Part shown: piece by piece, positions 1 through 10,619 of the stretch
Layout of the letters: the number at the start of each line of letters is the position of its first letter
Position numbering within the stretch: position 1 is the first letter of the stretch
NCBI GenBank assembly: GCA_949825045.1
Contig: OX463824.1
Coordinates: forward strand, 32,334,001 to 32,398,000
From: Argyresthia goedartella
Taxonomy: Eukaryota > Arthropoda > Insecta > Lepidoptera > Argyresthiidae
DNA: 64,000 bases
Reading direction: 5' to 3'
Made by a program: the position numbers and the translations under genes
The notes under the pieces: generated by a model
What the model saw: the letters and a program-made list of their open reading frames with translations, nothing else
What the model was told of the DNA's origin: nothing
The model's database searches: none

Positions 1-826
1 CGCTAAACAACTCTGCATGTTTATTTAACACCGGCAATAACTTTGTTTTGTGTTCAACAGGTATTGATGAATTATTCACATATTCCTCTATCATATTTCT
101 ACTGGTATCTTGGTCCTGTACTTCCATTGTACAACAACAAGCTTCCTGATCGGGCCCCGTACCTAATGGTATTTCACACATCCGCCCGGCGTTTCGTATA
201 ATTAGCCTCTTATTTCCCTCACACATTAAACAGGCTCGCGTCTGTTGTATAAAATCAAACCATAAAATTAAATCTTTAGGCACCCTTGTTAATACTAGCA
301 TTGGAGTATCGATAACGCATTCACCTATTGTTAATGGTTACGTGACTAACTTATCCACCTTCTCTTTACTGACCCCAAACGCACCTGTGATTCTCAAACT
401 TGGGATCGGTATTTCCGTTGGTTTTCCCAATTGCCTGCATACTTCATCATACACTCCCCGACTTATTACACTAACTTCGCTCCCCGAATCAATCAAACTT
501 CTTACAACAATATTTCCAATACACACATCTATCTCAGGTAATGTCAATGTACTACATAGATCGCGTCCACACTCAGTCGAATCGTCGTCTCTGAATATCA
601 TATGTAATCGCCTGTCATTCCGGTCTCTACAATCCAAGCTCATTTTTTCATCTAAACACACGGCATATCCATGCGCTTTATGCGCTAGTAATTGAATAAA
701 TTCATTCACACCCACAATCGAATCCAAATTACACAAATCATACAGTCTATGCTCTCTTTCAATTTGATCGGCTGTCCATCCAAAGCGTAATAAATATCTG
801 AGCGCGAACGACCCGCGCGAGTCCAC
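1..826 (-). pseudogene. Gypsy-1 pol, protease end (runs off window edge)
   Basis: This is the start of a Ty3/Gypsy pol reading frame on the minus strand. The visible part is the aspartic protease, with the active-site pattern LIDSGSEVSVIS at about residues 111-122 of the open part (338-826). An in-frame TAA at 338-340 interrupts the frame. Past it the same frame stays open to position 1, so the rest of pol lies outside the window. The frame is entered from gag by an apparent -1 frameshift at 829-835. The stop makes this copy defective unless it is a sequencing error. Assignment to Gypsy rests on the gag-pol layout, the DSG protease and the upstream primer-binding site. It could belong to a related LTR family. 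Confidence 0.7.
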
Positions 827-1035
827 TAGTTTTTTGAATTCTGATTTATCGCATTATTCCTGTCACTTGAACTTTGCCCTGCCTCTGTATTATCTGAACT
901 ATCATTGCCCCTTTGGAACTCTATTGCCTTGAAACTAGCCTGAGGCTGTCTACCTCTACCGCGAAAATAACCGCGAGCGCGCGTCCCAAATTCGCTTCGT
1001 GCCTTTGTTCCCGCGTTATAATTATTCCTACGACT
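826..1035 (-). pseudogene. Gypsy-1 gag, C-terminal part (cut off by LINE A)
   Basis: The minus-strand gag frame is open from about 1035 down to its TAG stop at 826-828. It encodes a basic, Arg/Gly-rich tail (RGYFRGRGRQ) followed by a Ser/Asn-rich end. Such tails bind RNA in gag proteins that lack zinc knuckles, and no CCHC motif is visible here. The upstream half of gag is at 3748-4224, and the two are separated by the LINE inserted at 1036-3703. Confidence 0.6.
829..835 (-). promoter_or_regulatory. Gypsy-1 -1 frameshift heptamer A AAA AAC
   Basis: On the minus strand the gag frame reads TCA AAA AAC TAG. The A AAA AAC heptamer is the classic slippery site for -1 ribosomal frameshifting, and the gag stop (826-828) follows directly. 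Slipping back one base enters the pol frame (KKLVDSRG...). Gypsy-2 has the same arrangement at 17408-17414. Confidence 0.7.
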
Positions 1036-3703
1036 CTAAATCTAATAAAACTCTTATGATATGTGGAGACTTCAATGTAAATTTATTAGAAAGTTACTCC
1101 CTTAGTACGAGACTAACTAACTTATTTAATTCTCACAACTTAAAGCCACTTTTCATGGAACCTACTCGAATAACTGAAACCTCAGCAAATTGTATAGACA
1201 ATATATTTGCTTATCCAAATGAAAAAATTGTACTTAAAAAATTATAAGTAATTTAAAGTCAGACCATTTAGGTCAATACATTAGACTAGAAATTCAACTT
1301 AAAAAAAGTTCTACAAGAAAGATACAATACATACCTGTGACTGCACATCGGTTTGAAAGGTTTAAATTGAATTGGGATAGCAAACTACCTATCAATTACT
1401 CTAATAATAACCCTAATGAGTCATATTGTTTTTTTTTTTACAAATTCAGCAATGCGTTCAATGTAGTATTTACTACCAGATCGATTGTGGTCTCAGACAA
1501 ACTTAACTTTAGTAAGTGGGCCAAAGTAGGTATACTTAAAAGTAGACAAAATTTATATGAATTATATAGTGAAAAACAATGGAATTATAGTGAAGAGTTC
1601 ATGGATAAAGTAAAAAAGTACTCAAAAATCTTTAAAAAAGTTTGTCACATTGCAAAATCAAATTATATCAAATCTAAAATAAGAAAAAGTGATAACAAAA
1701 TTAAATCAACTTGGGATTTAATTAAAAGTGAGACTGGAAAGGTCAGTATTAAAAACAATGAATATGAATTAAAAATTAATGATATTACTTTCAAAAATGA
1801 TATTGATGTAGCTAAAGCGTTTGTTTTTTTTTTTACTGACATCCCAATCTCTACTAAAAAGTCTTTAGACTCTTTCAAAGTAGTCGCTGAATCTTTGCTA
1901 AAAGACTTTGTACCTAGATGTGAAAATCAATTCTCGTGTAATTATGTAGATGATAAAGATATTATTAAAGCCTTTAAATCAATAAATGTTAAGAAAACTG
2001 CAGACCTCTGGGATATTTCTGTTCATGTTGTGAAACGCCTAATAAATGTTATTGCATTTGATTTAGCTTTCATATTTAATGCATCTATTGAATCTGGCGT
2101 GTTTCCTGATTTAATGAAATAGTAAAATAGTACCTTTGTTTAAATCGGGTAGTACATCTGACCCTTCTAACTTCAGACCGATATCGGTATTGCCTACATT
2201 TAGTAAAGTATTTGAAAAAGTAATTTTAAATGAACTTCTTACACATTTCAACACCAACAACATGCTCCACTGTAAACAACTTGGTTTTACACAAGGCAAA
2301 TCAACTACTGATGCCGGTATTGAGTTAATATCACATATATATGATGCCTGGGAGGAGTCGCATGATGCTCTAGGAGTATTTTGCGATTTGTATAAGGCTT
2401 TTGATTGCGTTGACCATGGGACATTGATCAGGAAATTACATCAGTATGGAATTAGAGATAACTCTTTAGATCTTCTCTCTTCTTATCTAAATAACAGGAT
2501 ACAGAGAGTTGACATTAATGTAAAACGATCTCCAGGGTCTGTTGTTACTATGGGTGTACCGCAGGGTTCCATACTCGGGCCATTCCTGTTTTTGGTTTAT
2601 ATTAATGACCTGCCACATCTTGTCAGAGATAATCATGAGATTGTACTGCTTGCAGATGACACTTTACTTTTGTTTAAAATGAAACGACGTAGTTTGAACT
2701 TTGACGATGTGAATAATGCAATCTCAAAGGTAGTCAATTGGTTTAGTGATAATAATCTTTTACTGAACAATAACAAAACTAAATGTATTCGGTTTATACT
2801 CCCCAATGTTAAACAAGTCTCGGCTAATGTTAATGTTAAAGGTGAAAATTTAGAAATTGTAGATAGCACGGTATTCCTAGGAATCACCTTAGATAATAAG
2901 CTTCAGTGGGGCCCACATATAAATAAGCTATCAAAAAAACTCAGTTCCGCAGTTTATGCAGTTAAAAAAATCCGTCTTTTTACGGACGTGGAAACAGCTA
3001 GACTAGTTTACTTCAGCTACTTCCATAGCATTATGTCTTACGGCATACTGCTGTAGGGGAACGCTGCAGACATTAACATAATATTTGTGCTGAAAAAGAG
3101 GGCTATTCGTGCAATCTACAATGTGGGTCCCAGAGAGTCACTGCGTTGTAAATTTAAGGAAATTAATATTATGACAGTGCCTTGTCAGTATATTTATGAA
3201 AACCTAATGTACGTCCACAAAAATATTGATAAATTTCCTAAGAATAGCGACAGGCACAATGTCAACACTAGAAATAGGAATAAACTAGCTATACCTACTA
3301 CTAGGCTCCATAAGGTTAATATATGTTTTAAAGGGCAATGTATTCGCTTTTACAACAAAATACCGACTGAGTTACAAGAATTGTCTGTAAATAAATTTAA
3401 AAATGTTGTTGAAAATCACTTATGTAAAAAAGGTTACTACAAAATATCAGATTATGTAGAAGACAAGAAAGCTTGGGAAGGTGTTTGCTCCAATTCTGTA
3501 AAAAATAACGTATAAAGCTGAAGGTTTCTAATCGCCTCTTTGCCTTCAACATCTAAAACATTGAGGTGACGGAATTCAAATTGAGTTCTATATTTCCCTG
3601 TACCTTATACATGTGTTAGTTTAAGATTTCACATTCTCCAAATGTTACCTATGTGTTTCTTATGGAAATAAACTCTTTTTGAATTTTGAATTTTGAATTT
3701 TGT
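1036..3703 (+). mobile_element. LINE A: 5'-truncated non-LTR retrotransposon inserted in Gypsy-1
   Basis: This APE-type non-LTR retrotransposon resembles the Jockey/CR1 group. It starts inside the endonuclease domain (MICGDFNVNLL at about 1058) and continues through a full reverse transcriptase to a tail of repeated TTTTGAA units at about 3680-3703. Reverse transcriptase landmarks are SNFRPISVLPTFSKVFEKV, CDLYKAFDCVDH, GVPQGSILGPFLF and the catalytic LLADDTLLL. Breaks are a frameshift near 1250-1335, a frameshift near 2120 and an in-frame TAG at 3054-3056. The copy is dead but only modestly decayed. It splits Gypsy-1 gag. A short tail of the same family sits at 63003-63411. No clear target duplication was found. 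Confidence 0.85.
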
Positions 3704-3747
3704 CTCCGATCTATGCAACGCATTTAATCCTCCATCAATATTCCGTT

Positions 3748-4224
3748 CTAATTGTCGAAGAAACTCGACCGCGTCTCGTTCGTCATTGGATCCTTTCTAG
3801 CAAAAAACGCTTCCTGAATATCGCGCGGCAACTGTCTGAAAATCGTGTTGATCTTCTCCGTATCAGTAAACGGTATCGTTAGCTCATATATGCTATTCAA
3901 TTGAGAGGCAAATAATTCTTCCATACTTTGACCTTTCTTAGAATCGAACTTCGCGGTTAGGAATCTTTGTTTAATTAATTCCTGTTCATTATCTCCCCAG
4001 AATACCTCTCTGAAATCTTTTTCAAAATCCGAATATGTTCGCCATGAGTCTCTGTATATGCTCATTCGAACTTTTGCAATTCCTACCAAACTATCCGTTG
4101 CCCATATCAAATCCCTCGAGCTATCTCCCGAGACTTTGATATAATCCTTTAGATCTCTTAAGAAAATCATCGGATTTTCCGAACTCCGCCCATCGAATGT
4201 CGGCAACTTCTGTGTCATTTTCAC
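3748..4224 (-). pseudogene. Gypsy-1 gag, N-terminal part
   Basis: The 158-aa minus-strand frame begins MKMTQKLPTFDGRSSENP. It matches the usual opening of a Gypsy-type gag capsid region (P.FDG....WL/FL..L...F), followed by the helical stretch ending SQLNSIYELTIPFTDTEKIN and FRQLPRDIQEAFF. A TAG at 3748-3750 ends the open frame just before LINE A interrupts it. The remainder of gag resumes at 1035 on the other side of the insertion. Capsid function (particle assembly) is known for the family; this copy is broken. Confidence 0.75.
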
Positions 4225-4705
4225 TATGCATGTTTGACGTTTTTTACCGATTGTTCAAACGTCTCTAGTTCCTGTCTGTCCGTCTGTCTGTCCGAAGTCC
4301 TACTAGCATTACTACAACTTTCCCCGCTATTGTTTGCACTTGAACCCCGTTCCAAACTGTCTAATCTGCTCACTATATCAGATAACAATTGAGTCACCTG
4401 TCCTGACGCAATTCCATTATTAAGACCACTTGTCTGCGAAAGTGAATCGTCTTGTACAACCAGACTAACGTTTTTTTAGGTCGCCCCATTGTTTCTCAAT
4501 ACTAAACGTTCGTCTTGTTCGATGAATTGTGAAAACAATGCCCCTTTCTTTTTGTTGTTGCTTATTTATCTTACTTACAAAACTGAACTATTTAAAATCA
4601 TTTCTACGTTGTGTTATTTTTAAAAAGTAACGCGTTAGACCTTGATTCTTTAAGAATATCTAGGTATTGTACTCTAGAATATCCTTCGGTCTCGGCACCA
4701 AAATT
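4225..4705 (-). mobile_element. Gypsy-1 leader with primer-binding site
   Basis: This stretch lies between the gag start and the LTR. Reading the minus strand just inside the LTR, a TGGTGCCGAGACC primer-binding site occupies about 4683-4700. It would prime first-strand synthesis from a tRNA 3' end. The rest shows no coding potential. Confidence 0.6.
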
Positions 4706-6700
4706 TGTAACGGCATAAATAGCTAAGGTCGAGCCACCGCTGTCAGAAAGCTATGATCGTCTATTCTATCTACCCCCAAAAGAGATGTCCCGATTCAGCT
4801 GTGAAAATGTCAAGTCAAGAATGATAAGCCTGAATTTTTCGTTTCTTGAGAAATTCGTTAGATGTACAATAGTTGAACGGAAGATTGGTTCAGGAAGTTA
4901 AAGTTTCAAGTTAAACAGAGAAAGCATATATGCCCGCAAGCCGGTATTTCGCATCAGTTAGCGGTGTTTTGCGCCAGATCGATCTTTGTTATAATTTGTG
5001 TACTGGTACCATTTATATTTTTGTATATATGGGCGCTTGGAGCTTTTTTTACGTGGTCGACCACAATTTATAATATTTGTTTAGGATATCGTATGGTTAT
5101 TCGTCGTAGTGTTACGACGTGAGTACTCAATGATATTTCATGTGCTCGCTAGTAGCGGCTTTAGTGGCTCTAATTATATAATTAGTTCACGGCAATAACG
5201 ATCCAAATAGACCGGGTTTACACAATTGCGATTTGATTTTCCGAAATGGGTCTGAACTAGCGGTTTCCTCAAAAGGTCCGTAACGTTTTGAAACCTTCAA
5301 CTCTGCGCAATTCGAGCTGGATGTTATCGAAACGTTTTCTTTAGTGCTTTAGAGATCTAACCCTCTCCACAACGAGTTACGTACTTCTGAAAATACCGAT
5401 TTAGGTACCTCGTTTACCTCAGCACGCCTCGACTGAGCCCAGCAAAATAAATGCGTGACACAATCTACACGTTAGATTTCCCAGCGAAATTGACATTTAA
5501 TTTAAAGATGCAACTTGAATCAAAACGATCCAAGGCAAGGCAAAATATCTAACTGTCCCTAAACAATGAACTTTAGACTGTAATTTTACCTCTTCGCGCG
5601 TCCCCGACAACTCTCAAATGTCAAAGATATCAACAGAATAGGTTATCTGAGTTGACAATGTTTATACTTTGTTCTGAATTTGTTATTTTCATCCGCGGAA
5701 CCCCATCGATCAAACAGTTTCCCTATGCCTTGACAACCTAGGTTTAGCCTCAACTAAACTCCTGTCTAGCCTAGTCTAAAATCCTAGTGTTATACCACGT
5801 CCATCATCGACACCACTCGAAGATGGTTGTGTGTGAATTGAATGTGCTTGTATGTTTAACGACTTATGTGTGTGGGAATTTCAAAACTCGCTACACGAAG
5901 GGAATGAGGAAAGGATTAACCCGCGAATTTCCTAAGAGCTAATCCAGGAACCCTATGGTGAAGGAAAAAGGAAATTAGGGTCGCTCCAAGCCCAGACTCA
6001 GACTTAGATCAAAATTACCTAAAAGTTCTTATCTAACGACCCAAGGATAGTTTTGGAATTTGGGTAGGTTGATTTAAAGGATAGGAACCGATGTATATCT
6101 CGGCGCTTCAGACACACAAGAAAATCCACTGTAGCACGCAATCACAAATTTTCCAGTTCCAGACGCGTAAAACAGCAGACCGAACTGTTCAGATTAACCA
6201 AAGACACGTGTACCACAGTGGTTTGACGTACGGACTGCTCCCCTTTTCCAACCCCGCACTCGTATTTATAGGAGCCCCACATGGGTGAGATGGCGTCCTA
6301 CCCCGCAAATACTGACCAAGCGCAAGCTTCTTATCATTAACTACACAGGGTCTAGTTTCAATCAAACATGCCCTGCACGTCCGCTGTCTACAATATTGTG
6401 TATGCATAGTTTCTATAATCAACCATCGGTTATCACTCAAGTCATTTGGTATTGCCGATACACAAAATTTGTCGATCGCTGGCTATAAAGCGGTTGCAAT
6501 TAATTAAGCCTGACTGCCCGACCGCTAGCGTCTAAGACAAAAATCACTGGAAAGATATGCAAACCCGTGATTTCAGACTCACCACAACGTAATAATCAAT
6601 CGCAATTGTATATTTGCAGTCAACACAAGCTTTCTCCGTATAGTTCCATAAGAACCTTCCATTATTTAGTTATCAATAATTTATTTAGCGCGCAGCCAAA
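4706..6700 (-). repeat. Gypsy-1 5' LTR and flank (outer boundary not resolved)
   Basis: The LTR edge next to the primer-binding site begins TGTAACGG at 4706 on the plus strand. Its outer edge cannot be placed because the partner LTR lies outside the window. The stretch to about 6700 has no convincing gene. The short ORFs in it have no recognisable domain. Confidence 0.4.
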
Positions 6701-7658
6701 TCGGCTCTGATTCCTACACATTTCGCAGGAATGCGACAGAAAAAACCTGACCCGACTTTTTTCCCCGAAATTAACTACGTTCTCAGGCTCATTTCTTGCC
6801 AACTTATTTCAAATTACTCGATAACCGAAGCGTTAAATGAACTGACTCTTCTATTCAATGTGTGTACCATTACAATATGCTCAAAACGACTACATTATCC
6901 ACGCGCCTACAATGCCAACACTAGTACATTACGGCTTAAGGTTAAGCGATCACCAAAAAAGCACCTATTTTACTACCAATCAATTCTAAACGACCGCCAG
7001 AATTAGTAAACGACCACCAAATTGTGTTTGGATAAATGATCGCCAAACTTTTTTTTGGGTACGTAGAACGGGGTGTATAGGGATGCAGGGGGGAATAGGG
7101 ACAAACTCGGGATTGCAACTTAACAAGACAGAAAAGCTACTATCTTCAATCAATCCCATATTTTTATGGTACAAATTCATAGTTGAATAAACGAGTTGTG
7201 AGCTGGCAATACTAGTTTGACATGAAATCAGCAAAAAATTAAAAAAAAAGCCCTTGAATTGCTGCTGTGAAACCGGTGATATTTTGGGCTTCAAAACTTT
7301 ATTGTTTCGGGTGTTTTTACAGACTTTTCGGATTGGTGCAGTTTTCTAATACGTTGATTGATGTTTCCAGAGACTGTACCCAAAATGTAAGTACAATTTT
7401 AGCGGTGGTTATTAAATTAAACAGAAATTTGTAGATGCCGGTATTTTTTTCATAAAAGCTGTTATTAGGGTCGCTGTGGGGGCGAATAGGGATGTACGGA
7501 TGGGGGCAATAGGGACGCAAATATATTTGAATGGGAACTAGACTTTAATCAATAGGTACCGTAATGGATCAATAGGGACAGGGTTGTCACTAACAAAAAA
7601 CATTACATTTTTTATTTTTATGGACTATCTACCTACCTATAATTACATACATACATAG
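6701..7658. other. Non-coding spacer with AATAGGGAC modules
   Basis: No gene was recognised here. The motif AATAGGGA(C/T) recurs at about 7077, 7097, 7475, 7510 and 7570. The inverse form, TCCCTATT, recurs at 8325-8550. The segment ending CAGGGTTGTCAC near 7589 is mirrored by GTGACAACCCTG near 8303. Confidence 0.5.
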
Positions 7659-7768
7659 CGTCACGCCTTTTCCCATACGGGTTAGCAGAGGCACAACTGT
7701 GCCCACTTTCAGCCAGTGATCCAATACACTATTTTGCGTGACAGGGGGCTAGCCCATCGCAGCTATGA
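7659..7768 (+). repeat. Dispersed lepidopteran-type repeat (GGCTAGCCCATCGC family)
   Basis: The block runs from GCGTCACGCCTTTTCCCATA to GGGGGCTAGCCCATCGCAGC. Related copies occur at about 40344-40400, 41389-41490, 53481-53550 and 54022-54120 on the plus strand, and 59862-59916 on the minus strand. It is probably a SINE or the conserved core of a small non-autonomous element. Confidence 0.6.
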
Positions 7769-7799
7769 ATTTTAAATGATCTCATGGATGATTCAGAGT

Positions 7800-8178
7800 A
7801 ATAAATGAGACTTACTGTGACTGTAGAGGTTTGTGTTATTGTGTTTTTATTGTTTAATGACTTGTTGTCATTTTAAATGATACTTACTGTGACTATAGAG
7901 GTTTGTGTTATTGTGTGTTTATTGTTTAATTACTTGCTGTAATTTAAAATGATATTTACTGTGACTAGAGCTTTGTGTTTTTGTGTTTTTTATGTTTATT
8001 GTGTTTTTATTGTTTAGTTACTGGTTGTAATTTTAAATGAGATTTACCGGGACCGTAGATGTTTGTGTTATTGTGTTTTTATTGTTTAATTACTTCTTGT
8101 AATTTTAAATGAGACTTACTGTGACTGAAGTGGTTTGTCTTCTTGTATTTATAATGTTTAATGACTTGTTGTTATTTC
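7800..8178. repeat. Minisatellite, about 5 units of 70-77 bp
   Basis: Each unit contains GAGACTTACTGTGACTGTAG, then GTTTGTGTTATTGTG, then TTGTTTAATTACTTGTTGTA, with small differences. Units begin near 7805, 7880, 7950, 8038 and 8110. The array lies inside the inverted AATAGGGAC arrangement. Confidence 0.75.
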
Positions 8179-8225
8179 AATTCTTTTTATTAAGCGGATA
8201 ATAATAGCTATCTTTTTATAAATGG

Positions 8226-8265
8226 CCTATCATAGATCGACCCAAATAGGTCGATCTATGATAGG
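8226..8265. repeat. Perfect hairpin, 17-bp arms, 6-nt loop
   Basis: CCTATCATAGATCGACC at 8226-8242 is exactly complementary to 8249-8265, with CAAATA between. It lies just after the minisatellite. Confidence 0.85.
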
Positions 8266-8860
8266 GCTAAAGTGTGTTTATTTTTTTAATAAATAGATAT
8301 TTGTGACAACCCTGATGGTTTTTCCCTATTGTCCCATGCTGGTCCCTATTCACCCCTATATCAGTAAGAATAGGGATGGTGTATATTTTTAAGAATAGTG
8401 TAAAGCCCAACGATATTTGAATTTATTTCAAAAAAATTCGTAAAATACTAGTTTAGACTCAAGTTTCTACATCATAAACCAACATACCTTTCATAGAAAT
8501 AAACAAAGAAAATCTTACGAAAAGTTGGGATTCGTCCCTATTGACCCCGTTTTACATACTAAAGTTTATGTTTTAAGTATTTTTTGTTGTTCCTACATGT
8601 TCAACCTAATACGAAGGATAAAGGGGGCTTCGCTTCGCTCACCCCCTTTACTCTTTAGCTAAGCTATTATTATTATTAAGCAGTATTTTGCCCTGATATT
8701 TTCTGCAACTTTTGGTGATCATTCACCCATTTTGGGTAGGAAAACATTATTTTTGTGATCATTATATTTGTTGCCGTACATTACCATTTGGACCATACAC
8801 CTTCTACACCCGATCTAGCACTCTCACAAAACAACAAAGACGTTTCTAAATTGCGAATTG
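8266..8860. other. Non-coding spacer, inverse AATAGGGAC modules
   Basis: Inverse-orientation copies of the modules seen at 7077-7590 lie at about 8303-8550, followed by AT-rich DNA. No gene was recognised. Confidence 0.5.
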
Positions 8861-8861
8861 T

Positions 8862-9361
8862 TTCTCCTGCTTGGCCTCGAAAAGGCCTTCGACACGCTCT
8901 GTCATGACGGATTACTACATAAGATGGTCACCTCCTCCTAGCCTGGTCAAATTCATCAGTGACTACCTAAATGAACGACATTGTTTTGTCTCAATCAACG
9001 AAGAATACAGATCCCTAAGCCGCCTTATCCCAGCAGGGGTACCACAGGGCTCCATTCTGGGCCATACCTATTTTTACTATATCTTAGCGATGTCCCGATT
9101 CAGACGCCAACAAGCCTCGCTTGTTTCGCGGACGATTCGGCATCATACACGTCATATACTAGTAGTATCGCTGTACTTCATGTAAACATCATATCAATGG
9201 TACAGAATTTCAACCACCTGGAGTACATTATATCAAGCAGCACCAAACCCATTCATCTCAAAGTTATCACAGAGGCCAATATCAACGACAACTGCAAAAA
9301 ACTATTCGAACTACCGAGTTATGAGATGCACTCGAAGCTACGAAGCGGAAAAAAAAGTTAA
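8862..9361 (+). pseudogene. LINE G: reverse transcriptase fragment
   Basis: This is a decayed piece of a Jockey-type reverse transcriptase on the plus strand. It shows the palm start (LEKAFDTLCHDGLLHKM), the conserved PAGVPQGSILG motif near 9038 and a catalytic-site remnant (ACFADDSASYTS) near 9118. The motifs are spread over two frames, with a frameshift near 8910 and another near 9065. The fragment stops abruptly near 9361, where another LINE begins. There is no 3' tail. Confidence 0.75.
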
Positions 9362-10275
9362 GGCATCATCGTCTATGCACACCTATCGATCAAATTTACT
9401 AGGATTCCAACAATAACCCAAAGCCTTGAGTGTATCCTTGTAAAAATAATAACTTCTTACTGACTTCGACTTGTGTGCTATTTATCGACCACCAAGCTCT
9501 GATAAACGACGATTTGTCAATGAACTATCGCGAATATTGTGCTTACTAAATACAAACTTAAATAATAATAGTTGTATCCTACTGGGTGATATAAATCTAA
9601 ATCTTAAGCAACCAGATGTTTATGTGAACAACTATTTGAATCTTCTGTCCAAACGCCGATTTGAGTGTGGCATAACAGATAACACGAGAATAGAATATCG
9701 CTTAGATACCATATCCAAAACATGCATTGATCACATCTTCGTGCATCATGCTACTCATAATGGTAACCAACAAGACTTGACCCACACTGCAGTAATAAAT
9801 CCGCCCATAGCTGACCACTCCATAACTAGTCTAATGTTTGTGAGTAGCGTTCAAAATAATAGTAATACACCCTGCTATAAAATCTCTTTAGATAAACAAA
9901 GCCTGAATTTTGAACTTGATAACACTGACTGGAGTGAAGCGCTCAGCTACGAGGATCCGAATGATGTGTTGCAATTGATCTTAGATGGTTTTGAATTGGC
10001 TTATAGAAACAGTAGGAAAACAGTATTAATAAAACAAAACAGAAGAGAGGAATGTGCCTGGATGTCTAAACGAGTAAAAGAAATGTGTATGAAAAGGGAT
10101 GAACTATTTTTAATATGGAAAAGAACATTAACAATAAACAAAATAGATTATAATATAACACGTACCGAAATAAGATTATAATAAACATATAAACAAGGTC
10201 AGAAATAATTATCATAAGAAAGATAGAAATTTTAAAAATTCTAAAGCAATGTTTTATTTTTATTTTATTAATGAA
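9362..10275 (+). pseudogene. LINE L: endonuclease-domain fragment
   Basis: The main open part (9471-10181, 236 aa) is an apurinic-like endonuclease domain of a CR1/Jockey-type LINE. Landmarks are CAIYRPPSSDKRRF, ILLGDINLNL and the terminal IADHSITSLMF, which carries the catalytic Asp-His pair. It is followed by the basic linker that normally leads into the reverse transcriptase. The upstream part (SIKFTRIPTITQSLECILVK) is in another frame near 9390. The fragment stops before the reverse transcriptase. The domain normally nicks the target DNA; this copy is inactive. Confidence 0.75.
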
Positions 10276-10619
10276 CAAAAATCACACAGCCATTCTTACA
10301 GCTAGTCGGAAACATAAACTTAAAATAAGGCTAATTACGGATTTCACTATGTACACAGTTTACAATAATTAAGTGACGGTTATGAAGTTGAGCTAAAAGA
10401 GCAACAATAAATAGAACAATGTATCAAAAAACAGTGATTGCCTGTGGATGTGGTAAGTATTTGTGTTGTGTGTGAGGGTGGGTGTGTGTGTGTGTATCTA
10501 TGTATGTGCCGGTGTGTGCAGTGGAGTAGACAAAAATAAAATAGATAAATGACTATACGTAATAAAAAAGCGCGCGCGCGACGTTCGCATATAGGGAGGG
10601 TTGACATGGGACAGATTCC
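10276..10619. other. Spacer with (GT)n and (GC)n tracts
   Basis: AT-rich spacer or LINE C 3' UTR, with a GT-rich tract at about 10455-10520 and a GC run at 10569-10580. No gene was seen. Confidence 0.4.
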
